A DNA stretch of 64,000 nucleotides from an uncultured Candidatus Melainabacteria bacterium (GCA_934718135.1 CAKUZW010000001.1:1-64000); one strand, 5' to 3'. Counted from the stretch's first letter, positions 1-8,352 are shown. Notes: generated by a model not told the origin, from the letters alone. Made by a program: numbers and translations.

Positions 1-132
1 AATCCCTGACATATTATAGTAAATATGAATAAAAAGTAAATAAAATTTTTAATTAAAGAGATTGCGGAAGTTGGTTTTGCTGAATTCAAGTCAGCAGTAA
101 TTTCTTCAAAGGATGAATGTATCGAAAGCCTT

Positions 133-153
133 AAAAAAGAGCCCTTAGGCTCT
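133..153 (-). terminator. Intrinsic terminator of tRNA-Ala
   Basis: On the minus strand a six-pair stem (AGAGCC / GGCTCT, four-base loop) is followed by a run of six T. It lies 28 bases past the 3' end of tRNA-Ala, so it is probably the terminator of that transcript. Bases 1-132 hold no convincing gene. A plus-strand open frame from 40 (I-K-F-L-I-K-E-I-A-E...) has no start codon and runs into the tRNA. Confidence 0.7.
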
Positions 154-180
154 GATTTTAATTGTTCTAGTTGTTTTAAA

Positions 181-256
181 TGGTGGAGGATAGGAGATTC
201 GAACTCCTGACCCCCTGCGTGCAAAGCAGGTGCTCTACCAGCTGAGCTAATCCCCC
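181..256 (-). tRNA. tRNA-Ala (anticodon TGC)
   Basis: The reverse complement folds as a 76-nt cloverleaf. It begins GGGGGAT, has a D-arm TAGCTCAGCTGGTAGAGC, an anticodon arm CCTGC-TTTGCAC-GCAGG with anticodon TGC, and a T-arm with GTTCGAATC. It ends in CCA encoded in the DNA. TGC reads alanine GCN codons. A promoter lies just upstream and a terminator just downstream, so it appears to be a single-gene transcript. Confidence 0.97.
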
Positions 257-300
257 TTCGGCTATCGCCTTTGGTGTTTTGCTTTCGCTCCACAAGTTCT

Positions 301-328
301 ATTATACATGAGGAATTTTTTTTGTAAA
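301..328 (-). promoter_or_regulatory. Promoter of tRNA-Ala
   Basis: On the minus strand, TTTACA, a 16-bp spacer and TATAAT match the vegetative sigma consensus. The start of transcription would be about 37 nt before the mature 5' end of tRNA-Ala, leaving a short leader for RNase P to remove. Confidence 0.65.
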
Positions 329-354
329 GGGGGTAATCAAAATTTTTTTATTTC

Positions 355-669
355 CTACTTTTTTACAGTCAAAACAGACAATATGTTAAAAATATCATCA
401 GTTCTTTCCGGATTTTTTTGTAGCAGTTCAACAATGGTACAAATTTTGTCATTTTTTTCTACAAATAATTCGTAAGGTGATATTTTAAAATAATTTATTA
501 TGTTTACCAAAGTTTTTGCTTGTGGAAAGCTTTTCCCGTTTTCTATTCGATTTAGATTATGTGTCTCAAGTCCGATTAGTTCTGCCAATTCACTTTGAGT
601 AAGCTTTTGACTCTTTCTCAAATTTTTTAGATTTGCCCCTAAACACATTCTAAATTCTTCTAATTCCAT
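355..669 (-). CDS. Xre-family helix-turn-helix regulator
   Basis: A 104-residue protein with an HTH of the Cro/C1 type at about residues 12-66 (NLKNLRKSQKLTQSELAEL, then NLNRIENGKSFP, which is the recognition helix region). It should be a DNA-binding transcription factor that acts as a dimer. The C-terminal 35 residues are not recognisable. No strong ribosome site precedes the first Met. The Met at residue 8 (648) would give the more usual distance to the HTH and is a possible true start. A perfect 10-bp inverted repeat lies 74 bp upstream and is its likely operator, so autoregulation is probable. It stands alone between tRNA-Ala and a gene fragment, and its targets are unknown. Confidence 0.85.
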   Translation of the reverse strand: MELEEFRMCLGANLKNLRKSQKLTQSELAELIGLETHNLNRIENGKSFPQAKTLVNIINYFKISPYELFVEKNDKICTIVELLQKNPERTDDIFNILSVLTVKK

Positions 670-742
670 AATAATTTAATTTTAGTTAATCTTATTTAAA
701 ATATAAATACCGTTTCAAGATATTATGATTTACCAATCTTGA

Positions 743-769
743 TTAATATACTGTCATATAGTATATTAA
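743..769. promoter_or_regulatory. Perfect 10-bp inverted repeat, candidate operator
   Basis: Arms TTAATATACT and AGTATATTAA are separated by 7 bases (GTCATAT). The position between the Xre gene start (669) and the next plus-strand sequence suggests a binding site for that regulator. The rest of 670-941 holds no gene I can support. It does contain a short hairpin TCGGG-TTGGTT-CCCGA near 848-863. Confidence 0.5.
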
Positions 770-941
770 TATTATTTTATATGATAAATTTGCAGGGTAA
801 AAGATGTCTTTCGAAAAGGAACTAAACGACACTTAGTGCTAGACTTTCGGGTTGGTTCCCGACTAGAAAGATAATGTTCGGATAAGCTATGATATCGCAT
901 ATATAGTGAAACACTTTGCTACACTGGCTTTTAATGCATAA

Positions 942-1217
942 TTCAATCATATTGAAGAAGATGAACAAATAATTACAAACCGCATTGATGTGCGAATTTC
1001 TTTAACTCCGCAACGGCAAAATAAGATTATAATTCTTGGTAAAGCGAATTATGATGAATGGGAGTTTTTAATTTGGCATTTAAAACATAAAAAAGGACTC
1101 TTTTTATTTGCCAAAAGAGAATTTGAGCATACGTGGGGTGAAATTCATCGCAGTTCCGAAATAATAAATTCTCTTAAAATTCTGAAAGCCCGCACAGTGC
1201 TGAGATTTTTGCACTAA
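942..1217 (+). pseudogene. Unrecognised gene fragment, probably 5'-truncated
   Basis: The frame is open from just after a TAA at 939 to a TAA at 1215. The only candidate starts are a GTG at 990 (75 residues) or rarer codons, and no ribosome site precedes any of them. The protein-like sequence (acidic EEDEQ stretch, then ISLTPQRQNKIIIL, then an aromatic-rich YDEWEFLIWHLKHKKGLF) reads like coding sequence. I know no family for it. It is most likely the tail of a decayed gene or a small accessory gene. It ends where the tmRNA terminator begins. Confidence 0.3.
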
Positions 1218-1240
1218 AAAAGAGGATATTAAAACCCTCT
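1216..1240 (-). terminator. Intrinsic terminator of tmRNA
   Basis: On the minus strand the stem AGAGG...CCTCT is followed by six T, 10 nt past the 3' end of tmRNA. Confidence 0.65.
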
Positions 1241-1249
1241 AAAATTTAA

Positions 1250-1650
1250 TGGTGGAGACGGTGGGAGTCGAACCCACGTCCAAAATGGATAAAAATAAAT
1301 CTCTACGTGTGTAGATACCAATTTTCTCGACTAACTCAGGAAAGTATCAGAACCTGACAAGTTAATCCAAGGTTTTATTTGAGGGAAACTCTAAACCCTT
1401 GACGGTTATCTTGATGCACTTACCGCCAATTGGTGCACTGCGTCTTGCATAATGGACCCATAAAATCGGCAAGCTGGACTTTATGAGTAGCTAGAATCAG
1501 CGACTATGCAGCTAAAGCTTGAGCTCTAGAGAAGTCTGCTTTGATTACATTGTTAGCATTTAATTTGTTTTGCCCGTTGATAACCGAGAACAGCTCTCGG
1601 ACACGCAACCTATTTTCACCAAAACATCCTGTCAAATCCAAAACGTCCCC
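1250..1650 (-). ncRNA. ssrA: tmRNA (ssrA)
   Basis: This is the transfer-messenger RNA that rescues stalled ribosomes and tags the nascent chain for proteolysis. The minus strand starts GGGGACGTTTTGGATTTGAC and ends with a T-arm (GTGGGTTCGACTCCCAC) and the acceptor plus encoded CCA. Together these form the tRNA-like half. The tag reading frame is at 1557-1504. It runs from a GCT resume codon, reads A-N-N-V-I-K-A-D-F-S-R-A-Q-A-L-A-A and ends with TAG. The C-terminal ALAA is the usual degron for ClpXP-type proteases. Length (401 nt) is normal for one-piece tmRNA. A promoter (1694-1722) and terminator (1216-1240) flank it. Confidence 0.97.
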
Positions 1651-1693
1651 ATGAATGTTATTTTTGCGGTGTTGTTAATGTACTGCAATATGT

Positions 1694-1722
1694 ATTATAA
1701 CCGCATTTTATCTTTTTTTCAA
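1694..1722 (-). promoter_or_regulatory. Promoter of tmRNA
   Basis: On the minus strand TTGAAA, a 17-bp spacer and TATAAT lie about 43 nt before the mature tmRNA 5' end. This is a near-consensus vegetative promoter. Confidence 0.8.
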
Positions 1723-1787
1723 GTTGTATAAAAAATATTCTTACGATTTATATAATAAATATTCAAAATTTCGAGTTTTATGATTAT

Positions 1788-1819
1788 AAAAAATAGCCCT
1801 TGTATAAAAAGGACTATTT
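1788..1819 (-). terminator. Terminator of the Hsp20-like gene
   Basis: On the minus strand AAATAGTCCTT pairs with AAGGGCTATTT (one mismatch), followed by T-rich sequence, about 33 nt after the stop codon of the Hsp20-like gene. Confidence 0.6.
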
Positions 1820-1851
1820 CTTATATTGATTCGGCTTGTATTATGTAAATT

Positions 1852-2400
1852 TTATTCTTCTGTTTTATCAATAGGAATTGTGATTACAAAATAATTTCCT
1901 TCAGTTTCTTTTGTCAAATCACTAAGTTTGACATTTGAACCGAACATGTAGCTTTGTTGGAATTCTGAAATTTGTTCGTTATGTTTTGATTTGCGAATTG
2001 AGCGACCTTGGATTGTTAAAATATTTCCGTTTGTTGAAACTTTGACATTATTCTCATTGTTGTCAAACGCTCTCAAATCAATAAAAACTTTGTAGGCATT
2101 TTTAGATTGTTCCATGTGGATTACATTAGTTGATTTTCGTTGAATTTTTCTATCAGCTTGAGTCATCATTTTATCCATCATGTGCATATCTTTCATAATC
2201 ATTCGTTCCATTCTATGTGGAGGCATTGGTGTCATTGCATTAAGAACCATTTTCATGTGCCAATCTGCAACGGTATAGAATGCACAATATGCTCCTAAAA
2301 ATATCAAAACTCCGATTACAAAATTTTTCATTATCGGGTGATTAACGCACATTGGATGAGTTGTTTGGGCTTTTTCATTAGTTTCTTTGTTTTCTTCCAT
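1852..2400 (-). CDS. Membrane-anchored Hsp20/alpha-crystallin-like protein
   Basis: A 182-residue protein. Residues 25-45 (MKNFVIGVLIFLGAYCAFYT) form one membrane segment. Then comes a Met/His-rich linker (about 50-85: MERMIMKDMHMMDKMM) and a C-terminal beta-rich domain (about 95-178) resembling the alpha-crystallin core of small heat-shock proteins: YKVFIDLRAF, VKVSTNGNILTIQGR, then GNYFVITIP. Hsp20 proteins hold unfolded clients, and here the chaperone domain would be tethered to the membrane. The Met/His-rich stretch could bind metal (copper or similar), which is only a guess. Start is supported by AAAGGAG 7 nt before the ATG. It is transcribed alone and its own terminator follows. Confidence 0.7.
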   Translation of the reverse strand: MEENKETNEKAQTTHPMCVNHPIMKNFVIGVLIFLGAYCAFYTVADWHMKMVLNAMTPMPPHRMERMIMKDMHMMDKMMTQADRKIQRKSTNVIHMEQSKNAYKVFIDLRAFDNNENNVKVSTNGNILTIQGRSIRKSKHNEQISEFQQSYMFGSNVKLSDLTKETEGNYFVITIPIDKTEE

Positions 2401-2539
2401 GGTTTTTCTCCTTTCGGTTTTTATAATATTTTAGTTTATCTTTTTTTTACAATAGCGACTTGGGCATATTCTTTTGGTTATTTTCTCTTGATAAAATTGA
2501 TTTGGCATGTTATAATGTGGGGAAGAAAGGGTTAGTTTT

Positions 2540-2728
2540 ATGGCTAAAGTTTTGGTTACAATGCCTGATGAATTTTTAAACAAGGTAGATGGTTTGGCAG
2601 ATTCTGAACGTTGTTCAAGAAGTGAATTAATAAGAGAAGCTTTAAAAAATTACATGCGTAGAATTTCTAAGCAACAGCTTAAAAACGCTTCACGCAATGC
2701 TGAAATTTTAGAAGATATTTTGAGCTAA
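2540..2728 (+). CDS. Ribbon-helix-helix (CopG/NikR-type) DNA-binding protein
   Basis: A 62-residue protein with a classic ribbon-helix-helix: beta strand AKVLVTMP, helix EFLNKVDGLAD, then CSRSELIREALKNYMRR. Such proteins bind DNA as dimers through the strand and are often antitoxins or small repressors. No toxin gene follows. The next gene is on the other strand and its stop codon overlaps this one by 4 bp (2725-2728), so the pair is convergent. AAAGGG lies 8 nt before the ATG. It could be an orphan antitoxin or a housekeeping repressor, and nothing here decides which. Confidence 0.8.
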   Translation: MAKVLVTMPDEFLNKVDGLADSERCSRSELIREALKNYMRRISKQQLKNASRNAEILEDILS

Positions 2729-4026
2729 TACTTATTGAATTCTTTTATAAAACTATCTGTCCATTTTATCAGATTAGGTATTTCGTAAGGTTTTGGGAGA
2801 TACAAATCAGCCCCTGTATTCAAGACAAGTTCTTTGTCGTGGATTATTGATGTTACGATAATTTTTGTATTTTGGAATTCTTTTTGTTGCTTGATTTTAT
2901 AACAAAGGTTAAGTCCGTTTTTCTTTTCTATATCTCCTGCGTCAATAATTATCAGTGCCGGATTTTCAGATAATTCAGGTAACTTATATTCATTCATAAC
3001 CTTTGTATTGTAGCCTTGAAGATTTAAAATTGTGTTTAGCAAAATACTCAAAGCTTCATCTGTTTCAAATATCAATATATTGTTATTGTATTTTTTTTCG
3101 TAAACACTATTTTCGCCTTCAATTTTTTGTCTTTCTATAAGATAGTTTGATTTATCGGGAAGGTTTGCCATATTATGAAGTTGTATCAAATTGCTCAACA
3201 CTTGAGTTTGGTCTTTGTATTTTTTTACATCATCTGATATAACACTTATCGTAGTGTGAACAAAATTTGCTCTTCGACCTGCAAATTCATCTCCTTGCAA
3301 AATCATATATCCTCTATCAAGGTCGTGTTCTGCATAAAACTTGCTTGATACGGTATCAAAAGCAAATGTCAAAAATCTTGCAAGTCGTTCAGCTTTTAGA
3401 GTATCCGTGATTACGATACAAGTATTTTCAGATAATTGTCCGATATAATCATTAATATCTAAAGATGCTTTAATAATTGCGGTATAAGTTTGAAGAAGTT
3501 TGTCAGAAGCAAGTTCTGTATATGCTTCTTTGTAGTTGTCAAAATTTTCAATACTTATATATAATATTGACCAATTTTTCCCCGAAAGTGTCCTTTTTAT
3601 CGCTCTAAGCGTGTAATTTTTACTTGGTATTAGTTTTTTCGCATCAAGATTTGACTCATATTCTCTTCTGAGGTGAGCATTAATTCTCACTTTGAATTCT
3701 TCTGAATTTACGGGTTCAGAGAGAAAATCATCAGCACCGCTATTTAGAACCTTAATTCTATCATTGAAATCTGCAGATTTTGACATCGCAACAATAATCG
3801 GACGCATATTGTAAGTCAAAGCCCTAACTTGTCTGCAAAAATCAGACAAATCATTGTCAAAACTGTCTGAAATTATTATCAAATCAGGTTCTTTTTCTTG
3901 GATAATATTTACTGCACTAATCAAATCTTTTGATACTATTACATTATTTTCATCAGATTCAAGAAGCTTTTTGTATTTTGTTGAAAGTTCAAGTCTTTTA
4001 TCAATGATAAGTGTTACTGATTGCAT
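2725..4026 (-). CDS. Response regulator: REC - degenerate GGDEF - REC
   Basis: A 433-residue cytoplasmic regulator. REC domain 1 spans about 1-120 with phosphoacceptor Asp54 (IIISDSF), but the usual Lys of the 'KP' switch motif is Glu (LSEPVN). A central region (about 130-290) follows GGDEF fold spacing (SILYISIENFDNYKEAY...). The catalytic GGDEF motif is absent, the equivalent loop reading QLSENT, so no cyclic-di-GMP synthesis is expected. REC domain 2 (about 315-433) keeps Asp in LIIIDAG and Lys-Pro in LPKPYE. The gene overlaps the upstream kinase by 13 bp, so the two are translationally coupled and the kinase is the obvious phosphodonor. There is no DNA-binding domain. Output is probably by protein contact. 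Confidence 0.85.
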   Translation of the reverse strand: MQSVTLIIDKRLELSTKYKKLLESDENNVIVSKDLISAVNIIQEKEPDLIIISDSFDNDLSDFCRQVRALTYNMRPIIVAMSKSADFNDRIKVLNSGADDFLSEPVNSEEFKVRINAHLRREYESNLDAKKLIPSKNYTLRAIKRTLSGKNWSILYISIENFDNYKEAYTELASDKLLQTYTAIIKASLDINDYIGQLSENTCIVITDTLKAERLARFLTFAFDTVSSKFYAEHDLDRGYMILQGDEFAGRRANFVHTTISVISDDVKKYKDQTQVLSNLIQLHNMANLPDKSNYLIERQKIEGENSVYEKKYNNNILIFETDEALSILLNTILNLQGYNTKVMNEYKLPELSENPALIIIDAGDIEKKNGLNLCYKIKQQKEFQNTKIIVTSIIHDKELVLNTGADLYLPKPYEIPNLIKWTDSFIKEFNKY

Positions 4027-4766
4027 TTCAACCTCGCTTGTTCTTCAATACTTTTTATCGGCATTGATACTGTGAATGTAATTTCGCTCAAATTTGAATT
4101 ATTTTTTAACGGTTTTGATTGAACAGATATTTCCCCATCCATTTTTTCTACAAGATTTTTAGTAATGTATAAGCCAAGTCCGCTTCCTTGAACTTTTCTT
4201 GTCAGAGGGTTATCTATTCGGGCAAATTTTGTGAAAATTTTGTCATAATCTTTTTCATCAATTCCAAGACCTTGGTTTGAAACTGTTATTACTACATTGT
4301 TATTTTGGGTATGGGCGTTTATAGTTGTTGTAGAATTTTCGGGAGAATATTTTGCACTGTTTTCAATCAAATTCGTCATAATTTGTTGAAATTTATCTTT
4401 GTCGGCGAAAATGTTTGGAATATTTTCATCACACTTAAATATAAAATTGTGGTTATTGTATTGGTTTTGGACAATAGAAATTGTTTGTTCAATTGGGGAT
4501 TTAATTCCCACAGACTTGAACACAAGATGATTGTTTCCTGATTTCAATTTCGTCACAGAAAGCATATTTTCAACAAGATTGATAAGTCTATTTGATTGAT
4601 CTTCAATAATTTTGATAAACTTTTTCTTGCTGTCATCATCCAATCTATCCCAAGACGCCAGCATTGTTTGTGAAAAACCTCTAATAGATGTTAATGGAGT
4701 TCTAAGTTCGTGACTAACCGTTGAAATAAAATCTTCGTAATTTTGTTCTAAATCATCTTTGCTCAT
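4014..4766 (-). CDS. Soluble sensor histidine kinase (HisKA-HATPase core only)
   Basis: A 250-residue kinase that is almost only the catalytic core. The H-box FISTVSHELRTPLTSIRGF has phospho-His19. The N-box is NLIENSAKYSPE and the G boxes include GLGIDEKD and GSGLGLYITKNLVEK. There is no membrane segment or sensor domain, so the signal must come from a partner or through the coupled response regulator. The start has no ribosome-binding site. A perfect TATAAT at 4778-4773 sits exactly 6 nt before the ATG, so the mRNA is predicted to be leaderless. That also argues against a missing upstream sensor domain. It forms an operon with the following regulator gene (13-bp overlap). Confidence 0.92.
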   Translation of the reverse strand: MSKDDLEQNYEDFISTVSHELRTPLTSIRGFSQTMLASWDRLDDDSKKKFIKIIEDQSNRLINLVENMLSVTKLKSGNNHLVFKSVGIKSPIEQTISIVQNQYNNHNFIFKCDENIPNIFADKDKFQQIMTNLIENSAKYSPENSTTTINAHTQNNNVVITVSNQGLGIDEKDYDKIFTKFARIDNPLTRKVQGSGLGLYITKNLVEKMDGEISVQSKPLKNNSNLSEITFTVSMPIKSIEEQARLKCNQ

Positions 4767-4829
4767 AGTTGCATTATAACAAATTATTCAAATAAAAAGA
4801 CAAAATTAACATTATTTTAAGAGTTTGAA

Positions 4830-6629
4830 TTATTTTGAACGTTGGAAAAATGCTGCAATTTCTTTATGTGGGAAGAATTTGCAAATAGGACGGCCATGCG
4901 GGCATGTATAAGGCATTTTTGTAGTTCGCCATTTTTTGATTATGTCTTGCATTTGCCAAATTGATAATTTTGTATTTGCTTTAACAGAAGCTTTGCAAGA
5001 TGTTGTTATCAAAATCTTTTCTTCGAGATTGTCAATATCTCCTTCTATATTTGCTAAAATATCCGCCAAAATATCTTTAGGATTTACTTTTGCAAGCAAT
5101 TGAGGAACTTTCCTGAAAATAAGTTCGCTATCACTTAAAAATTCAATACCATACCCGAATTTTTCAAATTTGTCGATATTTTCTTTTATCAAAGCGGCAT
5201 CAGTTGATGATACTTGGATTACATCTGATACAAAAAGCATTTGAGAAATTATATTTTTCTCTGATTTTAATTTCTCATAAATATACCGTTCTTGAGCAAT
5301 ATGTTGGTCTACGATTTCTAGTCCTTCATTCGTTTCAACCAAAATATATGTATCATGATATTGCCCGACAATATTTTCTTCCGGCTCAACTGCTTGTTGC
5401 GGTGAGGTTTGGATATTCAGGCTATGTTGAGTGAATTCATTTTTTGTCGGTGAAAATGATGGAGTTTGGATTGGTGTATTTTCAATAGTTTGTGATGAAA
5501 CATACATTGAATCTGATTTTTCATCCAAATAAACTTCTTTCCGTGTTTGTGGAAAGTTTACAAAAGAAGTTGTATCATTTTCATCTTCGTTTTTGTAACT
5601 AAAAGACGGGGTTGCAAAAGAACTTTCTCTTGGAGTTTCTTTGTAATTTGCAAGTCCTGCTTCAACTGCTGAATAAATAAAATTAAATATTTGATTTGGA
5701 TTTTTGTATCGAACTTCTTTTTTGGTCGGGTGAACATTTACATCAACATCATGCGGTGGAATTTCAAGATTGAGAACCACAAACGGATATTTGTTATTTG
5801 CAGTTAAATTTTTGTAGACCATATCAATAGATTTTTGAAATATCGGGCATTTAACACTTCTTGAATTTATATACAGGTGGTAACTTTTTTTACTTGAACG
5901 TGTATAATCAGGCGTGCTGATAAAACCGCTAATTTTTAATCCTGAAAGTTCATCCGTTTTTAGAACTTCTTTTAAATTATTCGTAACATCAGATGAGTAA
6001 ACCTCTTTGATAGTTTGAGTCAAATTGTTTTGTCCTGTTGTTTTTAGGATAGTTTTACCAAATTTTTTCAACTCTATTGATACCTCTGGATGAGATAGTG
6101 CAATTGATTGAACAATTTCTTGAATATAAGAAAATTCTGTATTTGAACTTTTCAAGAATTTTAAACGAACCGGAACATTGTAGAACAAATCTTTGATATC
6201 CATAATTGTACCAATGGCACAACCTGTTTCAGTTTGAGAAACTTCAGAATTTTCACAAGTAACTTTTGTTCCGGTGTCAAAATCTTTTGTTCTTGTGGTA
6301 CAAGTAAGTTTTGCGATTGAAATGATACTGGCAAGAGCTTCTCCCCTGAAACCTAATGTGTGAATATCAAATAAATCATCGTCTTCTTGGATTTTACTTG
6401 TTGCGTGTTTTGAAAAAGCAAGCAAAATATCATCCGGATGAATTCCACAACCGTTGTCAGCAACCCTGATATCTCGGCATTCATTCGTAATTTCAATACT
6501 TACTCTCGTTGCTCCGGCATCAATTGAATTTTCTGTCAATTCTTTGACAACAGAAGCAGGTCTTTCAATAACTTCTCCCGCTGCAATTTGATTTATTAAA
6601 TGTTTCGATAATTGTCTAATTCTTGCCAT
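4830..6629 (-). CDS. mutL: DNA mismatch repair protein MutL
   Basis: A 599-residue GHKL ATPase that couples mismatch recognition by MutS to strand incision. The N-terminal ATPase has E-for-hydrolysis motif I (VVKELTENSIDAGAT), RVADNGCGI, HATSKI and GFRGEALASI. Then come a Ser/Thr/Gln-rich linker (about 335-420) and a C-terminal dimerisation domain. The latter keeps the endonuclease motif DQHxAxERxxYE (here DQHIAQERYIYE, about residue 440) and CPHGRP near the end. It is therefore the nicking type of MutL, as expected for an organism without MutH. Length is normal. The start has GAGAG 5 nt upstream. mutS is not in the window. Confidence 0.97.
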   Translation of the reverse strand: MARIRQLSKHLINQIAAGEVIERPASVVKELTENSIDAGATRVSIEITNECRDIRVADNGCGIHPDDILLAFSKHATSKIQEDDDLFDIHTLGFRGEALASIISIAKLTCTTRTKDFDTGTKVTCENSEVSQTETGCAIGTIMDIKDLFYNVPVRLKFLKSSNTEFSYIQEIVQSIALSHPEVSIELKKFGKTILKTTGQNNLTQTIKEVYSSDVTNNLKEVLKTDELSGLKISGFISTPDYTRSSKKSYHLYINSRSVKCPIFQKSIDMVYKNLTANNKYPFVVLNLEIPPHDVDVNVHPTKKEVRYKNPNQIFNFIYSAVEAGLANYKETPRESSFATPSFSYKNEDENDTTSFVNFPQTRKEVYLDEKSDSMYVSSQTIENTPIQTPSFSPTKNEFTQHSLNIQTSPQQAVEPEENIVGQYHDTYILVETNEGLEIVDQHIAQERYIYEKLKSEKNIISQMLFVSDVIQVSSTDAALIKENIDKFEKFGYGIEFLSDSELIFRKVPQLLAKVNPKDILADILANIEGDIDNLEEKILITTSCKASVKANTKLSIWQMQDIIKKWRTTKMPYTCPHGRPICKFFPHKEIAAFFQRSK

Positions 6630-6779
6630 AATCTCTCTTTATCAATCTCCAACTTCAATCTACATCAAACACAAAATCATCTGAATGTTTGATTACAAAT
6701 TTGAAACAATTTTATAATATTGATTTGTACAAAATATAAGACTTGGAAATTTATAAATAAAAAGATTGAGGGGACCATT

Positions 6780-7661
6780 TTGGCAAAGAATACTATATTA
6801 AATTTGAAACTTAAACCAAAGAAAAAAGCAGACTTACAAATTGTTAAAGAGTCTGAAGTTAAAACAACCAAATATAGTGATATTAATTTGAAAAAATGGA
6901 GAGATTATGGTCACATTTTGACCGGAACTCTATGGCAATTCCCTTCAAGATTGAAAGAACATGGGCATTCAAACGAATACCATGGTAATTATATTCCACA
7001 AATTGCTCAACAAATGTATGAAAGATATACCAAGAAAAATGACGTAGTTCTTGATTTGTTCTTTGGCTCAGGAACCTCCGGTATTGAAGCAATCAACATG
7101 AATAGACGTTGCATTGGTGTTGAATTAAAAGACGAACTTGCAGAAAGTGTTTCTGGAAAATTTACACCAAAACAACTTGTAACAGATGTAAATATTATTT
7201 GTGCTGACTCTACAAGCGAATTGGCAGTTGAAAAGGTTAAAGCAAGACTTGATATTATGGGTGAAGAAAAAGCACAATTTTTGATGCTACATCCACCTTA
7301 TGATGATATTATCAAGTTTTCCGATAAAAAAGAGGATTTGTCTAATTGTGCAACAACAGAAGAATTCTATGATATGTTTGAAAAAGTTGCCAAAAATGGC
7401 TATGACTTACTTGAAAAAGGACGTTTTGCTTGCTTGATTATTGGTGATAGCTATAAAAATTCTGAAGTTCAACCTTTGGGGTTTGAATGTATGAATAGAA
7501 TGAGAAAGCTTGGCTTTATTCTAAAATCAACTATCGTTAAAGATATTCAAGGCAACGAAAGAGGAAAAGGAAGAACTGCTAACTTGTGGAGATATCGAGC
7601 TTTGGCAGGCGGATTCAGCATTTTCACTCACGAATATATTTTCGTATTCCAAAAAACTTAA
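6780..7661 (+). CDS. Orphan SAM-dependent DNA methyltransferase (HPPY type)
   Basis: The predicted protein has 293 residues from a TTG start at 6780. That start is preceded by GAGGGG 6 nt upstream, whereas an earlier in-frame TTG at 6720 has no such site. The SAM-binding motif VLDLFFGSGTSGIE (about residue 90) comes before the catalytic motif HPPY (about 170, LMLHPPYDDIIK). This order and the HPPY variant fit a family of amino-methyltransferases (N4-cytosine or N6-adenine) annotated as DNA or TRM11-like methylases. GRFACLIIGDSY and a C-terminal HEYIFVFQK fit too. No restriction endonuclease is adjacent, so it is either an orphan methylase or an RNA enzyme. It is divergent from mutL, which does not prove a functional link. 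Confidence 0.82.
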   Translation: MAKNTILNLKLKPKKKADLQIVKESEVKTTKYSDINLKKWRDYGHILTGTLWQFPSRLKEHGHSNEYHGNYIPQIAQQMYERYTKKNDVVLDLFFGSGTSGIEAINMNRRCIGVELKDELAESVSGKFTPKQLVTDVNIICADSTSELAVEKVKARLDIMGEEKAQFLMLHPPYDDIIKFSDKKEDLSNCATTEEFYDMFEKVAKNGYDLLEKGRFACLIIGDSYKNSEVQPLGFECMNRMRKLGFILKSTIVKDIQGNERGKGRTANLWRYRALAGGFSIFTHEYIFVFQKT

Positions 7662-7728
7662 TTACCAATTTTTAGATGAAACTTTTATTCCTTAATTTCG
7701 TCCTTATTTTTAGGAAGTTGAGGGATGT

Positions 7729-8040
7729 ATGGAATTATTGAAAAATTTGGTTTATGAATATCAAAAAGGCATGCGTGATTTGGCTCTATACACAGGTGAG
7801 AGTAATAAAATCAACGATTGTATTGTCTTACTTGAAAAGTTGAAAGTTCCTTTTTTATTAATAGAACTTCCTAAAAACAAATCAAATTTGTTCTTTGGTA
7901 ATCCGTTTTGTCTTGAAATTGTTAAAAATTTCTCAACGAATGAATTAAATAAACTCACTCCGCATGAAGATTTTATCTTGGGAATAATGCTTGGATATTC
8001 TCGAAAAGAACAGTATCACAGGATTTTATCAAGACTTTAA
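7729..8040 (+). CDS. Small conserved protein (possibly DUF2023-like)
   Basis: A 103-residue soluble protein with no predicted membrane segment. The pattern YEYQKGMRDLALYT near the N-terminus, FFGNPFCLEIV in the middle and LTPHEDFILGIMLGY near the end resembles, from memory, the DUF2023 family of small proteins of unknown role. I cannot confirm this without a profile search. GAGGG lies 5 nt before the ATG. It follows the methyltransferase by 67 bp on the same strand and might be co-transcribed. No function is assigned. Confidence 0.6.
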   Translation: MELLKNLVYEYQKGMRDLALYTGESNKINDCIVLLEKLKVPFLLIELPKNKSNLFFGNPFCLEIVKNFSTNELNKLTPHEDFILGIMLGYSRKEQYHRILSRL

Positions 8041-8206
8041 ATAAAATCTCATACGAATGGAGGATATTTGTAAACTTTTTCTCTAAATCAACAAGTTGAT
8101 GACCAATTTTAAAAAAGGCATGCTTTTCCCTAATAAAAAGCATTTTGGACTTTTGAAATATTGCAATATTAAGAATTGTTAAGCAACTATTTGTATTGAT
8201 TATTAG

Positions 8207-8239
8207 GGCTGAAATCATGTCAGTGACATGATTTCAGCC
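8207..8239. repeat. Perfect 16-bp hairpin in the 8041-8352 gap
   Basis: GGCTGAAATCATGTCA and its exact complement TGACATGATTTCAGCC flank a single G. There is no T-run on either side, so it is not a standard intrinsic terminator. It could be a processing hairpin or a protein-binding palindrome before yggS. The remaining part of this 312-bp gap shows nothing else I can support. Confidence 0.6.
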
Positions 8240-8352
8240 TCTTCGGTAATCTTTAAAATTTTATTGGAATAAATATTTTGGACATGCCGAAAAGATAGAG
8301 TACAATTAAATTATGCTCATGCTATGGGCTATTTTTCTTGTAGAGGTGAACG

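Noticed and set aside
843..875. Riboswitch or T-box near the hairpin TCGGG-TTGGTT-CCCGA
   Set aside because: No T-box sequence, no conserved aptamer motif and no regulated gene downstream, only a gene fragment.
2338..2535. 65-residue hydrophobic plus-strand frame opposite the Hsp20-like gene
   Set aside because: It is the complement of the coding and promoter region of a well-supported gene, and Phe-rich hydrophobic frames are usual shadows of AT-rich genes.
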